From NCBI GenBank assembly GCA_964651495.1, contig CAZYWP010000054.1, positions 1-18,896 of the forward strand: DNA of 18,896 nucleotides, written 5' to 3'. Within the stretch, counting starts at the first letter, position 1. Every line of letters starts with the position of its first letter. The DNA is from CAZNVB01 sp964651495 (GTDB lineage: Bacteria; Acidobacteriota; Aminicenantia; Aminicenantales; UBA8522). Under the pieces are notes generated by a model. It did not search any database and was not told the origin of the DNA. It saw nothing but the letters and a program-made list of their open reading frames with translations. Positions 8,169 to 15,955 of the stretch are shown here, piece by piece. Both the position numbers and the translations under genes were made by a program.

Positions 8169-9077
8169 ATGAGAGAATATCAGCTCTGCTTGGCCTGGAA
8201 CTGGGAGTACGATGCTGATTTCGTCGGACTCCTGGAGAGCGCCTGCCTGGCCCGCAGTCTCAACTTCCTCCAGGTGACCCCGGAGAATCTTGCCGCGAGG
8301 CTCGAAGACCTCAAGTCCGGAGAGCTCGGTTTCACGGCTTTTCTCGACCGCGCCTCGGAATCAGACGCGCGTTTCCTTCCGTTCGTTTTTTGGGCGTCCG
8401 AGCGCGGGCTCTACCGTATTAACCCCCATGAGCGGGCCGTCCATGCCATGAATAAAGCCTCCATGCACCTGGAGTTCATCACGGCCGGCATCCAGACCCC
8501 CTACACCATCATCCTCCCGCCTTACGATGAGCAGCCCGTTCTGGCGCCCCGAGACCTCAGTCCTCTCGGAGGCCGGTTCACCATCAAGCCGGCCCACGGC
8601 GGCGGAGGCGGGGGAGTGATCGTCCAGGCCACCTCTTTCGACCAGGCTCTTCAGGCCCGCCTAGAACTTCCCTACGATCACTACCTTCTGCAGGCCTACA
8701 TTGTTCCGGCGGCATTGGCGGGTCGCCCGGCGTGGTTCCGGGTCATCTCCTGCGGAGGTCTAGTCTTCCCGTTCTGGTGGCATACGGCGACCCATGTCTA
8801 TGTCCCGGTGACCGAGGAGGACGTCAGCGCCCACGGCCTGACGCCGCTTTGGTCGACTACCCGGGCGATCGGCGAAATCTGCGGGCTCGACGTCTTCAGC
8901 ACTGAGATCGCTCTGACCGAGGGGGGGATGTTCGTCGCCGTCGATTACGTCAACGACCCGATCGACCTGCGCCTGCAATCCAACACCTCCGATGGAGTGC
9001 CGGACGAGGTCGTGCGCCGGATCGCCGGCCGGCTGGCCGAGCTCGCCCTGGCGTACCGCCCTCTCCATCTCACTTAG
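8169..9077 (+). CDS. ATP-grasp domain protein, substrate unknown
   Basis: This 302-residue protein has an ATP-grasp layout. An N-terminal pre-grasp domain contains FLDRASE. The nucleotide-binding part has FTIKPAHGGGGGG (K140, Gly run 144-149) and YLLQAYI, the lid strand and hinge. The catalytic part has GRPAWFRVISCGGL, an acidic TEIALTE (E246) and VDYVNDPIDLR (D259, N262, D263), which supply the usual metal-binding acid and Asn. Such enzymes join a carboxylate to an amine or thiol with ATP, as in RimK-like peptide ligases. The ATG has no clear ribosome binding site. No partner gene (peptide precursor, transporter) is adjacent apart from the lipoprotein upstream, so the substrate is unknown. 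It ends 20 nt from the convergent methyltransferase gene, with no evident terminator between them. Confidence 0.8.
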   Translation: MREYQLCLAWNWEYDADFVGLLESACLARSLNFLQVTPENLAARLEDLKSGELGFTAFLDRASESDARFLPFVFWASERGLYRINPHERAVHAMNKASMHLEFITAGIQTPYTIILPPYDEQPVLAPRDLSPLGGRFTIKPAHGGGGGGVIVQATSFDQALQARLELPYDHYLLQAYIVPAALAGRPAWFRVISCGGLVFPFWWHTATHVYVPVTEEDVSAHGLTPLWSTTRAIGEICGLDVFSTEIALTEGGMFVAVDYVNDPIDLRLQSNTSDGVPDEVVRRIAGRLAELALAYRPLHLT

Positions 9078-9097
9078 CCCGCCGCCCACCCGGCCGA

Positions 9098-9916
9098 TTA
9101 TGTTTTTTGCAGGACGCAGTGGATATATTCGTTTTCTCTGGATTCGAGCAGACGATAGATGGATGAGCCCCTGGTGCCGATGAAATCCGCCAGCAGACCG
9201 GTCATCAGAGGAGGGGCCTTTTTCCGCAAAAGCTCAGACTTGCGGTCGTGGTCAAGATCGAGCGCCCGGTAAACATTCTCTGTTATCCATTTCCAGGCGA
9301 CGAGCTTCATGCCGGAGGCAGCGATATGTTTCTCCAGCGCCGGGATTTCATCCTTATGCCGGAAGTCGGCGAAGAGAAAGCAGCCATCGGGACGAAGAAC
9401 TCTTCTGACCTGTCCGAGAAAGCCGGCCATTGAGCTGTAGCACCGAGAGGATTCGATGTTCAGAATATAATCAAACGAGTCTTCAGCGAAAGGGAGGATT
9501 TCGGCATTCCCGTGGGAGAAGGAAAGCGTCGGGTGGGAATAGTGCCTGGTGCAGAAATCAACGGCCTTTTTGGAAAAGTCCAGCCCGACCATTTTCCTGG
9601 GGCCGAGATATCTGGCTATGAAAGAGGGCCCGCCCCCGCGGCCGCAGCCGACATCGAGCACATCCGAATTCGAGAGAGTCATCGAGCTTGTCACGTAATG
9701 ATAGAGCTGGATACAAAAAAGGTGTTTTTTATCCGTATCCGCCAGGACGAGCTTGCTCCTGTTGCCATCCAGGTAGGCGTATCCGTAATTCATGAAGATC
9801 ATTTCATTGTCCCTGTCCATCCTGACCAGGTACTGATAAAAAAGTCTCCAGAGGGAATGTTTTAGCTGTGGCGAGACCTTGCAGGCCTGCTGGAATAACC
9901 GTATCATCGTGTTCAT
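9098..9916 (-). CDS. Class I SAM-dependent methyltransferase, low-GC
   Basis: This 272-residue protein has a complete Rossmann methyltransferase core. Motif I is VLDVGCGRGGG (residues 86-96), the acidic residue that binds the ribose is D113 in GLDFS, motif II-like NAEILPF spans 138-143, followed by FDYILNIESSRCY, and motif III is LRPDG (174-178) then FADFRH. NYGY at 43-46 and the GGGPSFIARY loop recall the phthiotriol-dimycocerosate methyltransferase group, which methylates hydroxyls of lipids or polyketides. O-methylation of a small molecule is therefore the best guess. The base composition is lower in GC than its neighbours (two sampled 60-nt lines: 47% and 42%, against 67% in the gene beside it), a sign of possible transfer. 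The start ATG has a purine-rich stretch some 15 nt upstream. No promoter is convincing in the 96-nt gap before it. Confidence 0.88.
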   Translation of the reverse strand: MNTMIRLFQQACKVSPQLKHSLWRLFYQYLVRMDRDNEMIFMNYGYAYLDGNRSKLVLADTDKKHLFCIQLYHYVTSSMTLSNSDVLDVGCGRGGGPSFIARYLGPRKMVGLDFSKKAVDFCTRHYSHPTLSFSHGNAEILPFAEDSFDYILNIESSRCYSSMAGFLGQVRRVLRPDGCFLFADFRHKDEIPALEKHIAASGMKLVAWKWITENVYRALDLDHDRKSELLRKKAPPLMTGLLADFIGTRGSSIYRLLESRENEYIHCVLQKT

Positions 9917-10012
9917 CGGGCTGTCTTCTCTCTCTCCTTCAACAAAGCAGATGAGATCCCATATCCGCCAAAGAATCGAAGTAAGCTTTTTAACAGAATT
10001 CCATGGGCTCTG
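9917..10012. other. 96-nt AT-richer gap between methyltransferase and DHH-like genes
   Basis: This gap upstream of the methyltransferase start is richer in A+T than the surroundings and contains a purine-rich AAGGAGAGAGAG on the minus strand. I found no -35/-10 pair with acceptable spacing and no terminator hairpin with a T-run. Confidence 0.4.
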
Positions 10013-11068
10013 TCAAGCCGGGATGAAACTGGCGCTGAATTCGAGCAGTTCCCGAACGACATCCTGGTGGGCGAGAAGCGTGCCGTCCTGCGGGGAATCA
10101 ATGATCCGGTAATTGAAAAAAGGGCAGTTGCCCTCATACCAGCGGAAGAGAAAGGGCTTTCCGGCCGCCTCTCTCTTCCCGGCTTCGGCTTGGTTGAGGA
10201 GGCCGCCGAGACCCTTAAGGTAGACGCCTTTCATCGGGTCGACGCCGATGATATACCTCTTATTTCCGAAGTTAGTCAAGGTCAGGCCGAAGCCCTCGCC
10301 TAGAGAGGACTGGCTGATGTCCCGGTGGGCCCATTCTTTGAGCAAAAAGCACGTGGGATTCCTGACGATAAGGCCGTTGACGTCCTTCCAGCCCCGCCCA
10401 TCCGAACGGGGAAGGCGCAGGGCGGATATCCCGGCGCGGGAGAGGTCATCGAGGTAGTGGAAGTAGTCGTCCTCGACCTTGCGCATCGCCCTCGCGTACC
10501 GGTCGATCCCGGAAAAGAGCCCGCGGTTCTCCAGGATATTATAACCTTCCAGCAATTTTCCGTGGAGGAATTGCATGAATTTCAACCCCTCGGCCACACG
10601 CTCTCGGTTAATTACGGCTTCGTCCCTTCTTGCTCCGGAGAACAGGGCCCGGAGGATGGAGTAGGGGGTGGCCGCCAGGTCGAGTTCTCTGGGGAGCGAG
10701 GCCGAATCCACCATCCTGGTGTAGGCGGCGATCGTCTCCATGCCCGGGTCAACCCGCCCGGTTTGCAAGAGCCTGACGGTCAGGAAGATCGAGGCGAGGG
10801 CGTCGAAATCGGGAAGGCGGTGGGTGATGACCCGCAACCCTTCCTGACCTGCCCCCTGACCGCCCCTCTCAAGAGGCCTGATGTGCTCGAGGACGAGTCC
10901 GGGATGTTTGACGATGAGTGAAGCGGTGCACTCCGGCTCGGCCGAGGGGTGATGATGGTCGATCACACCGGGCACGGTTTTCATCCCCACATCCAGGACA
11001 ACCGTCCCGGCCTGCGGGTCGATGTCCGTCCCGTAGTTGACAAACTCGCAGCTGACTTCCATGGCCAA
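10013..11068 (-). CDS. DHH-like phosphoesterase with rearranged motif order
   Basis: This 351-residue protein (349 from the ATG at 11062) carries the metal-binding elements of DHH phosphoesterases, but in unusual order. VVLDVG (D26) and VIDHHHP (D37-H39, followed by CTASLIV) resemble motifs II and III. Only afterwards comes ITHRLPDFDALAS (H83, D87, D89), which resembles motif I; RMVDSA (D121) may stand for motif IV. In classical RecJ/DhhP/NrnA-type proteins motif I comes first. The C-terminal part (about 215-350) holds conserved-looking blocks such as RWYEGNCPFFNYRI and DSPQDGTLL that I cannot place. Hydrolysis of a phosphodiester (oligonucleotide, cyclic dinucleotide or polyphosphate) is the family expectation. 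The TTG start sits 5 nt after the mutY stop, so translation is probably coupled; a GGAGG lies inside the mutY end, farther away than usual. Existence of the gene is sure; family call moderate. Confidence 0.75.
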   Translation of the reverse strand: MAMEVSCEFVNYGTDIDPQAGTVVLDVGMKTVPGVIDHHHPSAEPECTASLIVKHPGLVLEHIRPLERGGQGAGQEGLRVITHRLPDFDALASIFLTVRLLQTGRVDPGMETIAAYTRMVDSASLPRELDLAATPYSILRALFSGARRDEAVINRERVAEGLKFMQFLHGKLLEGYNILENRGLFSGIDRYARAMRKVEDDYFHYLDDLSRAGISALRLPRSDGRGWKDVNGLIVRNPTCFLLKEWAHRDISQSSLGEGFGLTLTNFGNKRYIIGVDPMKGVYLKGLGGLLNQAEAGKREAAGKPFLFRWYEGNCPFFNYRIIDSPQDGTLLAHQDVVRELLEFSASFIPA

Positions 11069-11073
11069 AAGAT

Positions 11074-12183
11074 TCAGGTCAATTCCTCCGAGCTTCGCTC
11101 CCGCTCCTCCAAGAAGCGGACGATCTTCGCGCTCCCGGAAGGAAACGGGTAGCGTTCGAGCGCCTGCAGGCTGACCCAGCGGTGGACGGCTTGGCGGAGC
11201 CGGGGCGGGGTGCCGAAGCGGCAGGAAAAAGCGTGCAAGGTCACCTGGAACCTGGTGTAAGAGTGGTTTACCGTGAGAAGAAGATTCTCCCCCTCGATCT
11301 CAGCCTCGAGCTCTTCCCTAATCTCGCGGCGCAGGGCCTCATCCAGCCGCTCTCCGTCCCGCCGCTTGCCGCCCGGGAATTCCCACAGGTCGGCCAGGAG
11401 TCCTGTCGGCGGCCTTTTCTGGATCAGGTATTTTCCGCCTTCCGCGATGATGGCGATGACGGCTTCGGTCTTCTCATAACGGCGTTCGCGGGGCGCCGGT
11501 ATGATCTCCTGTACGCCTCTCTCGAAGGCGCGGCAGAAGCGCTGCACGGGGCAGGGGAGGCAGCGCGGGTTCCTGGGCCGGCAGATGAGCGCGCCCAGCT
11601 CCATCATAGCCTGGTTGAAGTCCGCCGCCGAGTCCGCCGGGAAATATGGACGGAGATATTGAAGTATCGATCGGTCCCGCGCGGGTTGGATGGGGCCCTT
11701 GATTCCGGCCAAGCGCATGACCACCCGGCGGACGTTGGCGTCGAGCGCGGGGTAAGGCTGACGGAAAGCAATGCTCAGGACGGCAGCGGTGATGTACGGA
11801 CCGAACCCGGGGAGTTCAATCAATTCATCATAGCGCCGGGGAAAAGCCCCCCCGTGCTTCTCCATGACAAGTCTGGCCGCGCGGTGGAGATTCCGGGCCC
11901 GCTGGTAATAGCCGAGCCCCTGCCAGGCTTTGAGGACCTTTTGTGGAGGCGCCTGGGCGAGCGCCCGGAGGTCGGGGAAGACCCGGAGCCATTCTCGGTA
12001 GCGCGGCAGGACGGCCGGCACGGTGGTCTGCTGGAGCATGACTTCAGAGACCCATATTTTATAGGGGTCTCCGGTCTCCCGCCAGGGCAGTTTTCGTTGA
12101 GAGGCCCTGTACCAGCGCAGAATGTCTCGGGCTAAATCGGGCGTTTTTCGCCGCCCGTTTGTCTGAGCAGTCGGGGGAGGCAA
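11074..12183 (-). CDS. mutY: A/G-specific adenine glycosylase MutY with Nudix-type C-terminus
   Basis: MutY removes adenine mispaired with 8-oxoguanine. The 369-residue protein has the full catalytic set: VSEVMLQQT with E47, the helix-hairpin-helix LPGFGPYIT (124-132), LDANVRRV with D148, and the iron-sulfur loop C201-x6-C208-x2-C211-x5-C217. The C-terminal domain (about 240-369) has WEFPGGK and an intact Nudix box (G272-x5-E278-x7-R286-E287-I-x-E290-E291). Many MutY proteins, including that of E. coli, have lost this box while keeping the 8-oxoG-sensing fold. NHSYTRF (306-312) corresponds to the region that reads 8-oxoG. The start is TTG at 12183, 14 nt after the DUF4340 stop; no ribosome binding site is evident and the N-terminal length is normal. 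It is followed closely by the DHH-like gene. Confidence 0.96.
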   Translation of the reverse strand: MPPPTAQTNGRRKTPDLARDILRWYRASQRKLPWRETGDPYKIWVSEVMLQQTTVPAVLPRYREWLRVFPDLRALAQAPPQKVLKAWQGLGYYQRARNLHRAARLVMEKHGGAFPRRYDELIELPGFGPYITAAVLSIAFRQPYPALDANVRRVVMRLAGIKGPIQPARDRSILQYLRPYFPADSAADFNQAMMELGALICRPRNPRCLPCPVQRFCRAFERGVQEIIPAPRERRYEKTEAVIAIIAEGGKYLIQKRPPTGLLADLWEFPGGKRRDGERLDEALRREIREELEAEIEGENLLLTVNHSYTRFQVTLHAFSCRFGTPPRLRQAVHRWVSLQALERYPFPSGSAKIVRFLEERERSSEELT

Positions 12184-12197
12184 CGGCCGTCCGGGCT

Positions 12198-13589
12198 CTA
12201 TTGATCGTCCCCTTTCTTTTCTTCTTTTTTTTCGTCTGACTTGTCTTCGGGCGGCGCCGGCGTCCAGTCTTTGACTGCTTTGGGAAAATCGCCGAGGACA
12301 GAGGAATCGACCCGGAACAAGTACTCGAACTTCGGATTCTTCACTACGAGCTGCTTCTTCTCCTGGTCTTCGGTCCCGAAGAGCACTTGGAACTCCTTCT
12401 CTTTCTCACCCGACTTCGTCCAGACCGTCACCTCCACCTGGGGGGTGGCCAGGCCGTATTCCTGAAGACCTGCCGGGGCATCGATGAACTCCGCCGCTTC
12501 CAGGCCCTCGATCTTGCGGATGAAGGTCTCCACCTTGGATTTGTCCGCTTCCTTTCCGCCGTCTTCGAAGAGCCACTTGTCTTCCGCGTTCTTGACGACC
12601 GTGAGGACGAGGTCGCCCCTCTTGACCCGGACTTTGTCCGCCTCCCAGCTGTTGAAGACGAGGACCGCTTTTTCTCTGATGTCCTCCACGTTCTTTTCGA
12701 TATCGGTGATCACCTGACCTTCGGCCAGGATGATTTTCGGGGACAACGAGGTCGTGACATAGACCTTGTCGTCTTCCTTGTGGAGGAAAAAGGTCGCTTC
12801 CTGGTCTTTGGAGGGCAGCGAGAGAGAGACGGAATATTCCGCATCTTTGAGACCGAACTTGGCGATTTCCTCATCCGTTTTCGTCTCGGCGACGAATTCT
12901 TTGGCTCTCATGCCGGAAAGCGCGCGCAGGATGTCCTCCACTCGGCTTTTCTTGGCCAGGGCGGCGAGCGGCGCTTGGAAAAACCACCCGTCGTCTTTTT
13001 TTCTGACCTCCCAGGCAATGTCTTTGGCCCTGAGCTTGAGGCCGGCGACGTCCTCGGGCTCGAACTTGAAGATGTCCTTTTGCCGGAAGTCGAAAACCTT
13101 TTTTTCGAGCTGGGTTTTCAGGTTAGTGGCCAGGAGCACGATTCTCGGATCGCCCTCCTTTTTAGAAAAAATCGTGTTGTCGATCGGATTTTCCATGCCG
13201 AAGAGCAGTTTCACCGGTTCAGGGCGGTTTTTATACCAGAGGGTGAGCTCCTTTTTAGGGATTTCGTATTTGGCCTGGTCGGCGGCCTCGGCTTCGGCCA
13301 GCCGCTCGAACTTGAGGCCGGAGAAATCCTCGGCCAGGCGGTTGACCTCGTACGTATCGGCCTTGGCCTCCAGGGGCTCGGTGATCAGCCAGTCGCCTTT
13401 TTCGTCTTTGCTGAAGGCGATGGTTTCATCCTCCTTTTTCAGGCTCATCTTTTCTACGTCCGCCGAGGAGAGGTCAACCAGTTTTTTCTCCTCCTCTTTT
13501 TTCCCCTTACTCTTTGATTCGAACAAGAGAACGAAGACCAGCAGGGCGGCAAAGACAGCCACCAGGATGACAGTCGTCTTGAATTTCAT
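12198..13589 (-). CDS. DUF4340 protein of the Gld-type ABC cassette
   Basis: This 463-residue protein has one N-terminal membrane segment (about residues 5-22), then a charged stretch, then repeated beta-rich units typical of DUF4340. Examples are W-L-I-T-E-P-L near residue 68 and W-F-F-Q-A-P-L in the middle, which look like the same motif repeated. It ends in a Lys/Asp/Glu-rich tail (about 445-463). DUF4340 proteins commonly follow GldG-type genes in diverse bacteria; their role is unknown, presumably in the periplasm next to the exporter. The ATG overlaps the gldG-like stop in ATGA (13586-13589), with GGAGG about 9 nt upstream, so the two are translationally coupled. No catalytic residues were recognised. 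Confidence 0.88.
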   Translation of the reverse strand: MKFKTTVILVAVFAALLVFVLLFESKSKGKKEEEKKLVDLSSADVEKMSLKKEDETIAFSKDEKGDWLITEPLEAKADTYEVNRLAEDFSGLKFERLAEAEAADQAKYEIPKKELTLWYKNRPEPVKLLFGMENPIDNTIFSKKEGDPRIVLLATNLKTQLEKKVFDFRQKDIFKFEPEDVAGLKLRAKDIAWEVRKKDDGWFFQAPLAALAKKSRVEDILRALSGMRAKEFVAETKTDEEIAKFGLKDAEYSVSLSLPSKDQEATFFLHKEDDKVYVTTSLSPKIILAEGQVITDIEKNVEDIREKAVLVFNSWEADKVRVKRGDLVLTVVKNAEDKWLFEDGGKEADKSKVETFIRKIEGLEAAEFIDAPAGLQEYGLATPQVEVTVWTKSGEKEKEFQVLFGTEDQEKKQLVVKNPKFEYLFRVDSSVLGDFPKAVKDWTPAPPEDKSDEKKEEKKGDDQ

Positions 13590-15184
13590 AGCGAGCGCCT
13601 CCTCGCCCAGACGGTGATTCCCAGGATGAGCACGACCAAGGGAAGAATGATGACCGAGGCGAAGAAGATTATGCGCGCCTGGGAGGGGGTCATCTGCAGG
13701 GTCCGGGGGGCGGATGTTTTCGGCTGGATCGAGATCAGGTCGGCTTCTTCGGTCAGCCAGTTAAGGGTGTTGAGAAAGAGGTTTCCGTTGCCGGAGAGGT
13801 TGTAGTACCTGTTCGTGGCGAAATCCGAATCGCCGAAGACGGCCAGGCGCCCCTCTTTGCCCTCCGCGGGCGGCGGGGGCGTTTTTTCTTCCGTCCTCTC
13901 TTCGCCCTCCGTTTTCTCTGCGGGGTTGGCCTCCTCTTTGGCCTTGAGGGTGGCGACGACCGCCAGGGAAGCCGGGCCCTGTTTATCCATATCCTTGTCC
14001 AGGCTGACGCGGCCTTTCTTCATCTCTTCCTCGAGCCTCATCTCCGACCAGGAGTTGGGGCTGGTCTTGCCCAGGACCGAGGTAGTGATCCCCTCGGGCT
14101 TCTGGTCGGCGGGCTCGACCGCCCTGGCGTAAGGGAAAAACGTGGCGTAGCGGAAATTGCGGGTGATCTCGTGGGTTTCATACTCGGTCATCACCGGCAT
14201 GGTGTAATCGGCGCCGAACAAGCGGGAGACGGCGTCGACGAGGACACCGTCGCCCAGGCGGACACCGAATTCCCCGAGAAAGGCCGTCATTCCGGGAGCC
14301 GAATCCGGGTCCACCAGGAAAAAGACCCGTCCCCCTTTATTCAGGAAGTTGCGGATCGTTTCGAGCTCATTGGGAAGGAGATCCTTGCGCGGGCCGGGGA
14401 CGATCAGCAGATCGCAGTCCTGGGGAAATGTGTCGGACAGGGCCAGGGTCAGCTTTTTGACTTCATAGGCCAGCTTTTCCAGGTCCTCCTTGGCGAACGA
14501 ATAACCCATGTCCTCGGTCTGCTCGATGCTGCCCTCGCCGTGGCCTTCGAGGAAGTATATGGCCTTCTTCTTCTCCCGCGTCACCTTGATGATCGCGTTG
14601 GTGATGTCTTCCTCGGTTGCGTTGGTGATGCGGTTTTCCTTGTCCCCGCTGGTGAGAATGCTCGTCCCGTCTGTAGTGATATTGTAGGCTTTGACCAGGC
14701 TGGGGTTCTTGTCCGGGTCGATGAACTCGTATTTCAGCTTGGTCGAGTGGTAGGCATAGATCTTGAGGAAGTTCTCCATCCGGCCCCGGCCATAGTTCCC
14801 GTCGGTGTAGAAGCTCTTGACCTGGAGGTCGGCCTTCAGGTTTTTGAGGACCTGAACCGACTGGTCGGAAAGGCTGTGGATCTTGGCTTCGGTGAAGTCG
14901 ACCCGATAGTGGTGCCGGGCGAGAAAGTAGTTGACCAGGATGAGGATGCCCAGGACCAGGACGACGACGAAGAGCAGGTTACTCGAATAGAGAAACGACT
15001 TACGGCTGAACCCGCGCTTGAGCGAGGACAGGTTGAGGATGACATAGATGGCAATGGCCGCGATGCCGAGCACGGACATGACGATGGCCAGCGTTTTCCG
15101 GTAGGGCCAGATCCACTGGGTGATAGCAGCCAGCACGACCAGGGTCAGGCCGATATAGTTCAGGTATTTTTTGATTGTTTCCAT
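13586..15184 (-). CDS. GldG-like ABC transporter auxiliary protein
   Basis: This 532-residue membrane protein has hydrophobic segments near residues 9-27, 31-51, 68-88 and a last one near 507-527. The large region between the last two is a soluble domain of the ABC_transp_aux/GldG type, with HSLSDQSVQVLKNL, FIDPDKNPSL, YFLEGHGE and LLIVPGP...GGRVFFLVDPD. A Glu/Lys/Pro-rich, probably flexible linker lies at about 415-445 (positions 13850-13942). In Bacteroidota GldG joins GldA and GldF in an ABC complex needed for gliding; homologues are widespread in non-gliding bacteria with unknown cargo. A ribosome binding site GGAGGTGA is embedded in the end of the permease gene, 3 nt before the ATG. It overlaps the DUF4340 gene by 4 nt. 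No other gliding genes are present here. Confidence 0.92.
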   Translation of the reverse strand: METIKKYLNYIGLTLVVLAAITQWIWPYRKTLAIVMSVLGIAAIAIYVILNLSSLKRGFSRKSFLYSSNLLFVVVLVLGILILVNYFLARHHYRVDFTEAKIHSLSDQSVQVLKNLKADLQVKSFYTDGNYGRGRMENFLKIYAYHSTKLKYEFIDPDKNPSLVKAYNITTDGTSILTSGDKENRITNATEEDITNAIIKVTREKKKAIYFLEGHGEGSIEQTEDMGYSFAKEDLEKLAYEVKKLTLALSDTFPQDCDLLIVPGPRKDLLPNELETIRNFLNKGGRVFFLVDPDSAPGMTAFLGEFGVRLGDGVLVDAVSRLFGADYTMPVMTEYETHEITRNFRYATFFPYARAVEPADQKPEGITTSVLGKTSPNSWSEMRLEEEMKKGRVSLDKDMDKQGPASLAVVATLKAKEEANPAEKTEGEERTEEKTPPPPAEGKEGRLAVFGDSDFATNRYYNLSGNGNLFLNTLNWLTEEADLISIQPKTSAPRTLQMTPSQARIIFFASVIILPLVVLILGITVWARRRSL

Positions 15185-15187
15185 AGC

Positions 15188-15955
15188 TCACCTCCACCGC
15201 CTGGACTGGATCACCGAATGAGTCAGGAAGAGACCGAAAAAAGCGAAGCTGAAATAGTAGATGATGTCCTTGGTGTCCAGGATGCCCTTGGTCATGTCGT
15301 CGAAATGCTGAAAGATTGAGGCATAGTTGAGCACGTCCTTCCAGATGCCCGGGGCTGAATAGGAGGCCCAGCCCAGAACATAAAAAAGAAGCAGGGCGCC
15401 GAACGTCAGGATGGCCGAGACGATCTGGTTCTCGGTCAGCGAGGAAAAGAAAATGCCCACGGCGATGAAGGCTGCGCCGAGCAGAAAAAGCCCGAGATAG
15501 CCGTTCAGGATCTGGGCGAGTTCCGGGTTGCCGTAAGCGAAGGTGAAGATGGAGAGAAGGCCGGTCAGCCCGAGCATGGCCGCCAGGACGACGAGGGCGG
15601 CCAGGTATTTTCCCAGGATAATCTGGACGACGCCGACAGGAGAGGTGAAGAGCAGCTCTTCCGTCCCGGTCTTTTTCTCCTCGGAAAAGAGGCGCATGGT
15701 CAGGAGCGGCAGGACGAGCAGGAGGATGATATTCATGTTGTGAAAGAGAGGCGCATAGACCATCTGGTTGATGTTCATCTGTTGAGCGTAATAGGGGTTT
15801 TGGGCGGCCTGGATGGACTGGGAATTGAACCACCAGACGGCGCTGTAAAAAAAGAACCCGACCAGGACAAGGAAAACGGCGATGACCGCGTAGGCGATGG
15901 GGGAGGAGAAGTAGGTTTTGATCTCTTTTTTGGCGATATGCCAGATGTTGCTCAT
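15188..15955 (-). CDS. ABC transporter permease, GldF/ABC-2 type
   Basis: This 255-residue protein has six predicted transmembrane helices (about 20-40, 70-88, 115-138, 152-172, 177-197, 230-247). Between helices 2 and 3 it has RLFSEEKKTGTEELLFTSPV, the conserved cytoplasmic coupling segment of GldF/NosY-like ABC-2 permeases, which contacts the ATPase. It would form the membrane channel with the adjacent ATPase and the GldG-like protein. The ATG overlaps the end of the ATPase gene by 4 nt and is preceded by a near-perfect AGGAGGTGA. The downstream gene starts 3 nt after its stop. The cargo is unknown. Confidence 0.93.
   Translation of the reverse strand: MSNIWHIAKKEIKTYFSSPIAYAVIAVFLVLVGFFFYSAVWWFNSQSIQAAQNPYYAQQMNINQMVYAPLFHNMNIILLLVLPLLTMRLFSEEKKTGTEELLFTSPVGVVQIILGKYLAALVVLAAMLGLTGLLSIFTFAYGNPELAQILNGYLGLFLLGAAFIAVGIFFSSLTENQIVSAILTFGALLLFYVLGWASYSAPGIWKDVLNYASIFQHFDDMTKGILDTKDIIYYFSFAFFGLFLTHSVIQSRRWR

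Noticed and set aside
9078..9097. Bidirectional terminator between the convergent ATP-grasp and methyltransferase genes
   Set aside because: The 20-nt gap is C-rich with no self-complementary stem.
13850..13942. Low-complexity Glu/Lys/Pro stretch in the GldG-like gene as a frameshift or repeat expansion
   Set aside because: The reading frame is continuous and such flexible acidic linkers are common before the last membrane helix; there is no exact tandem repeat.
12387..15319. Long plus-strand frames (12387-13517 and 14171-15319) opposite the DUF4340 and GldG-like genes
   Set aside because: The minus-strand genes show membrane segments, family motifs and coupled starts. The plus-strand products are compositionally odd (Asp/Val/Phe-rich) and motif-free.
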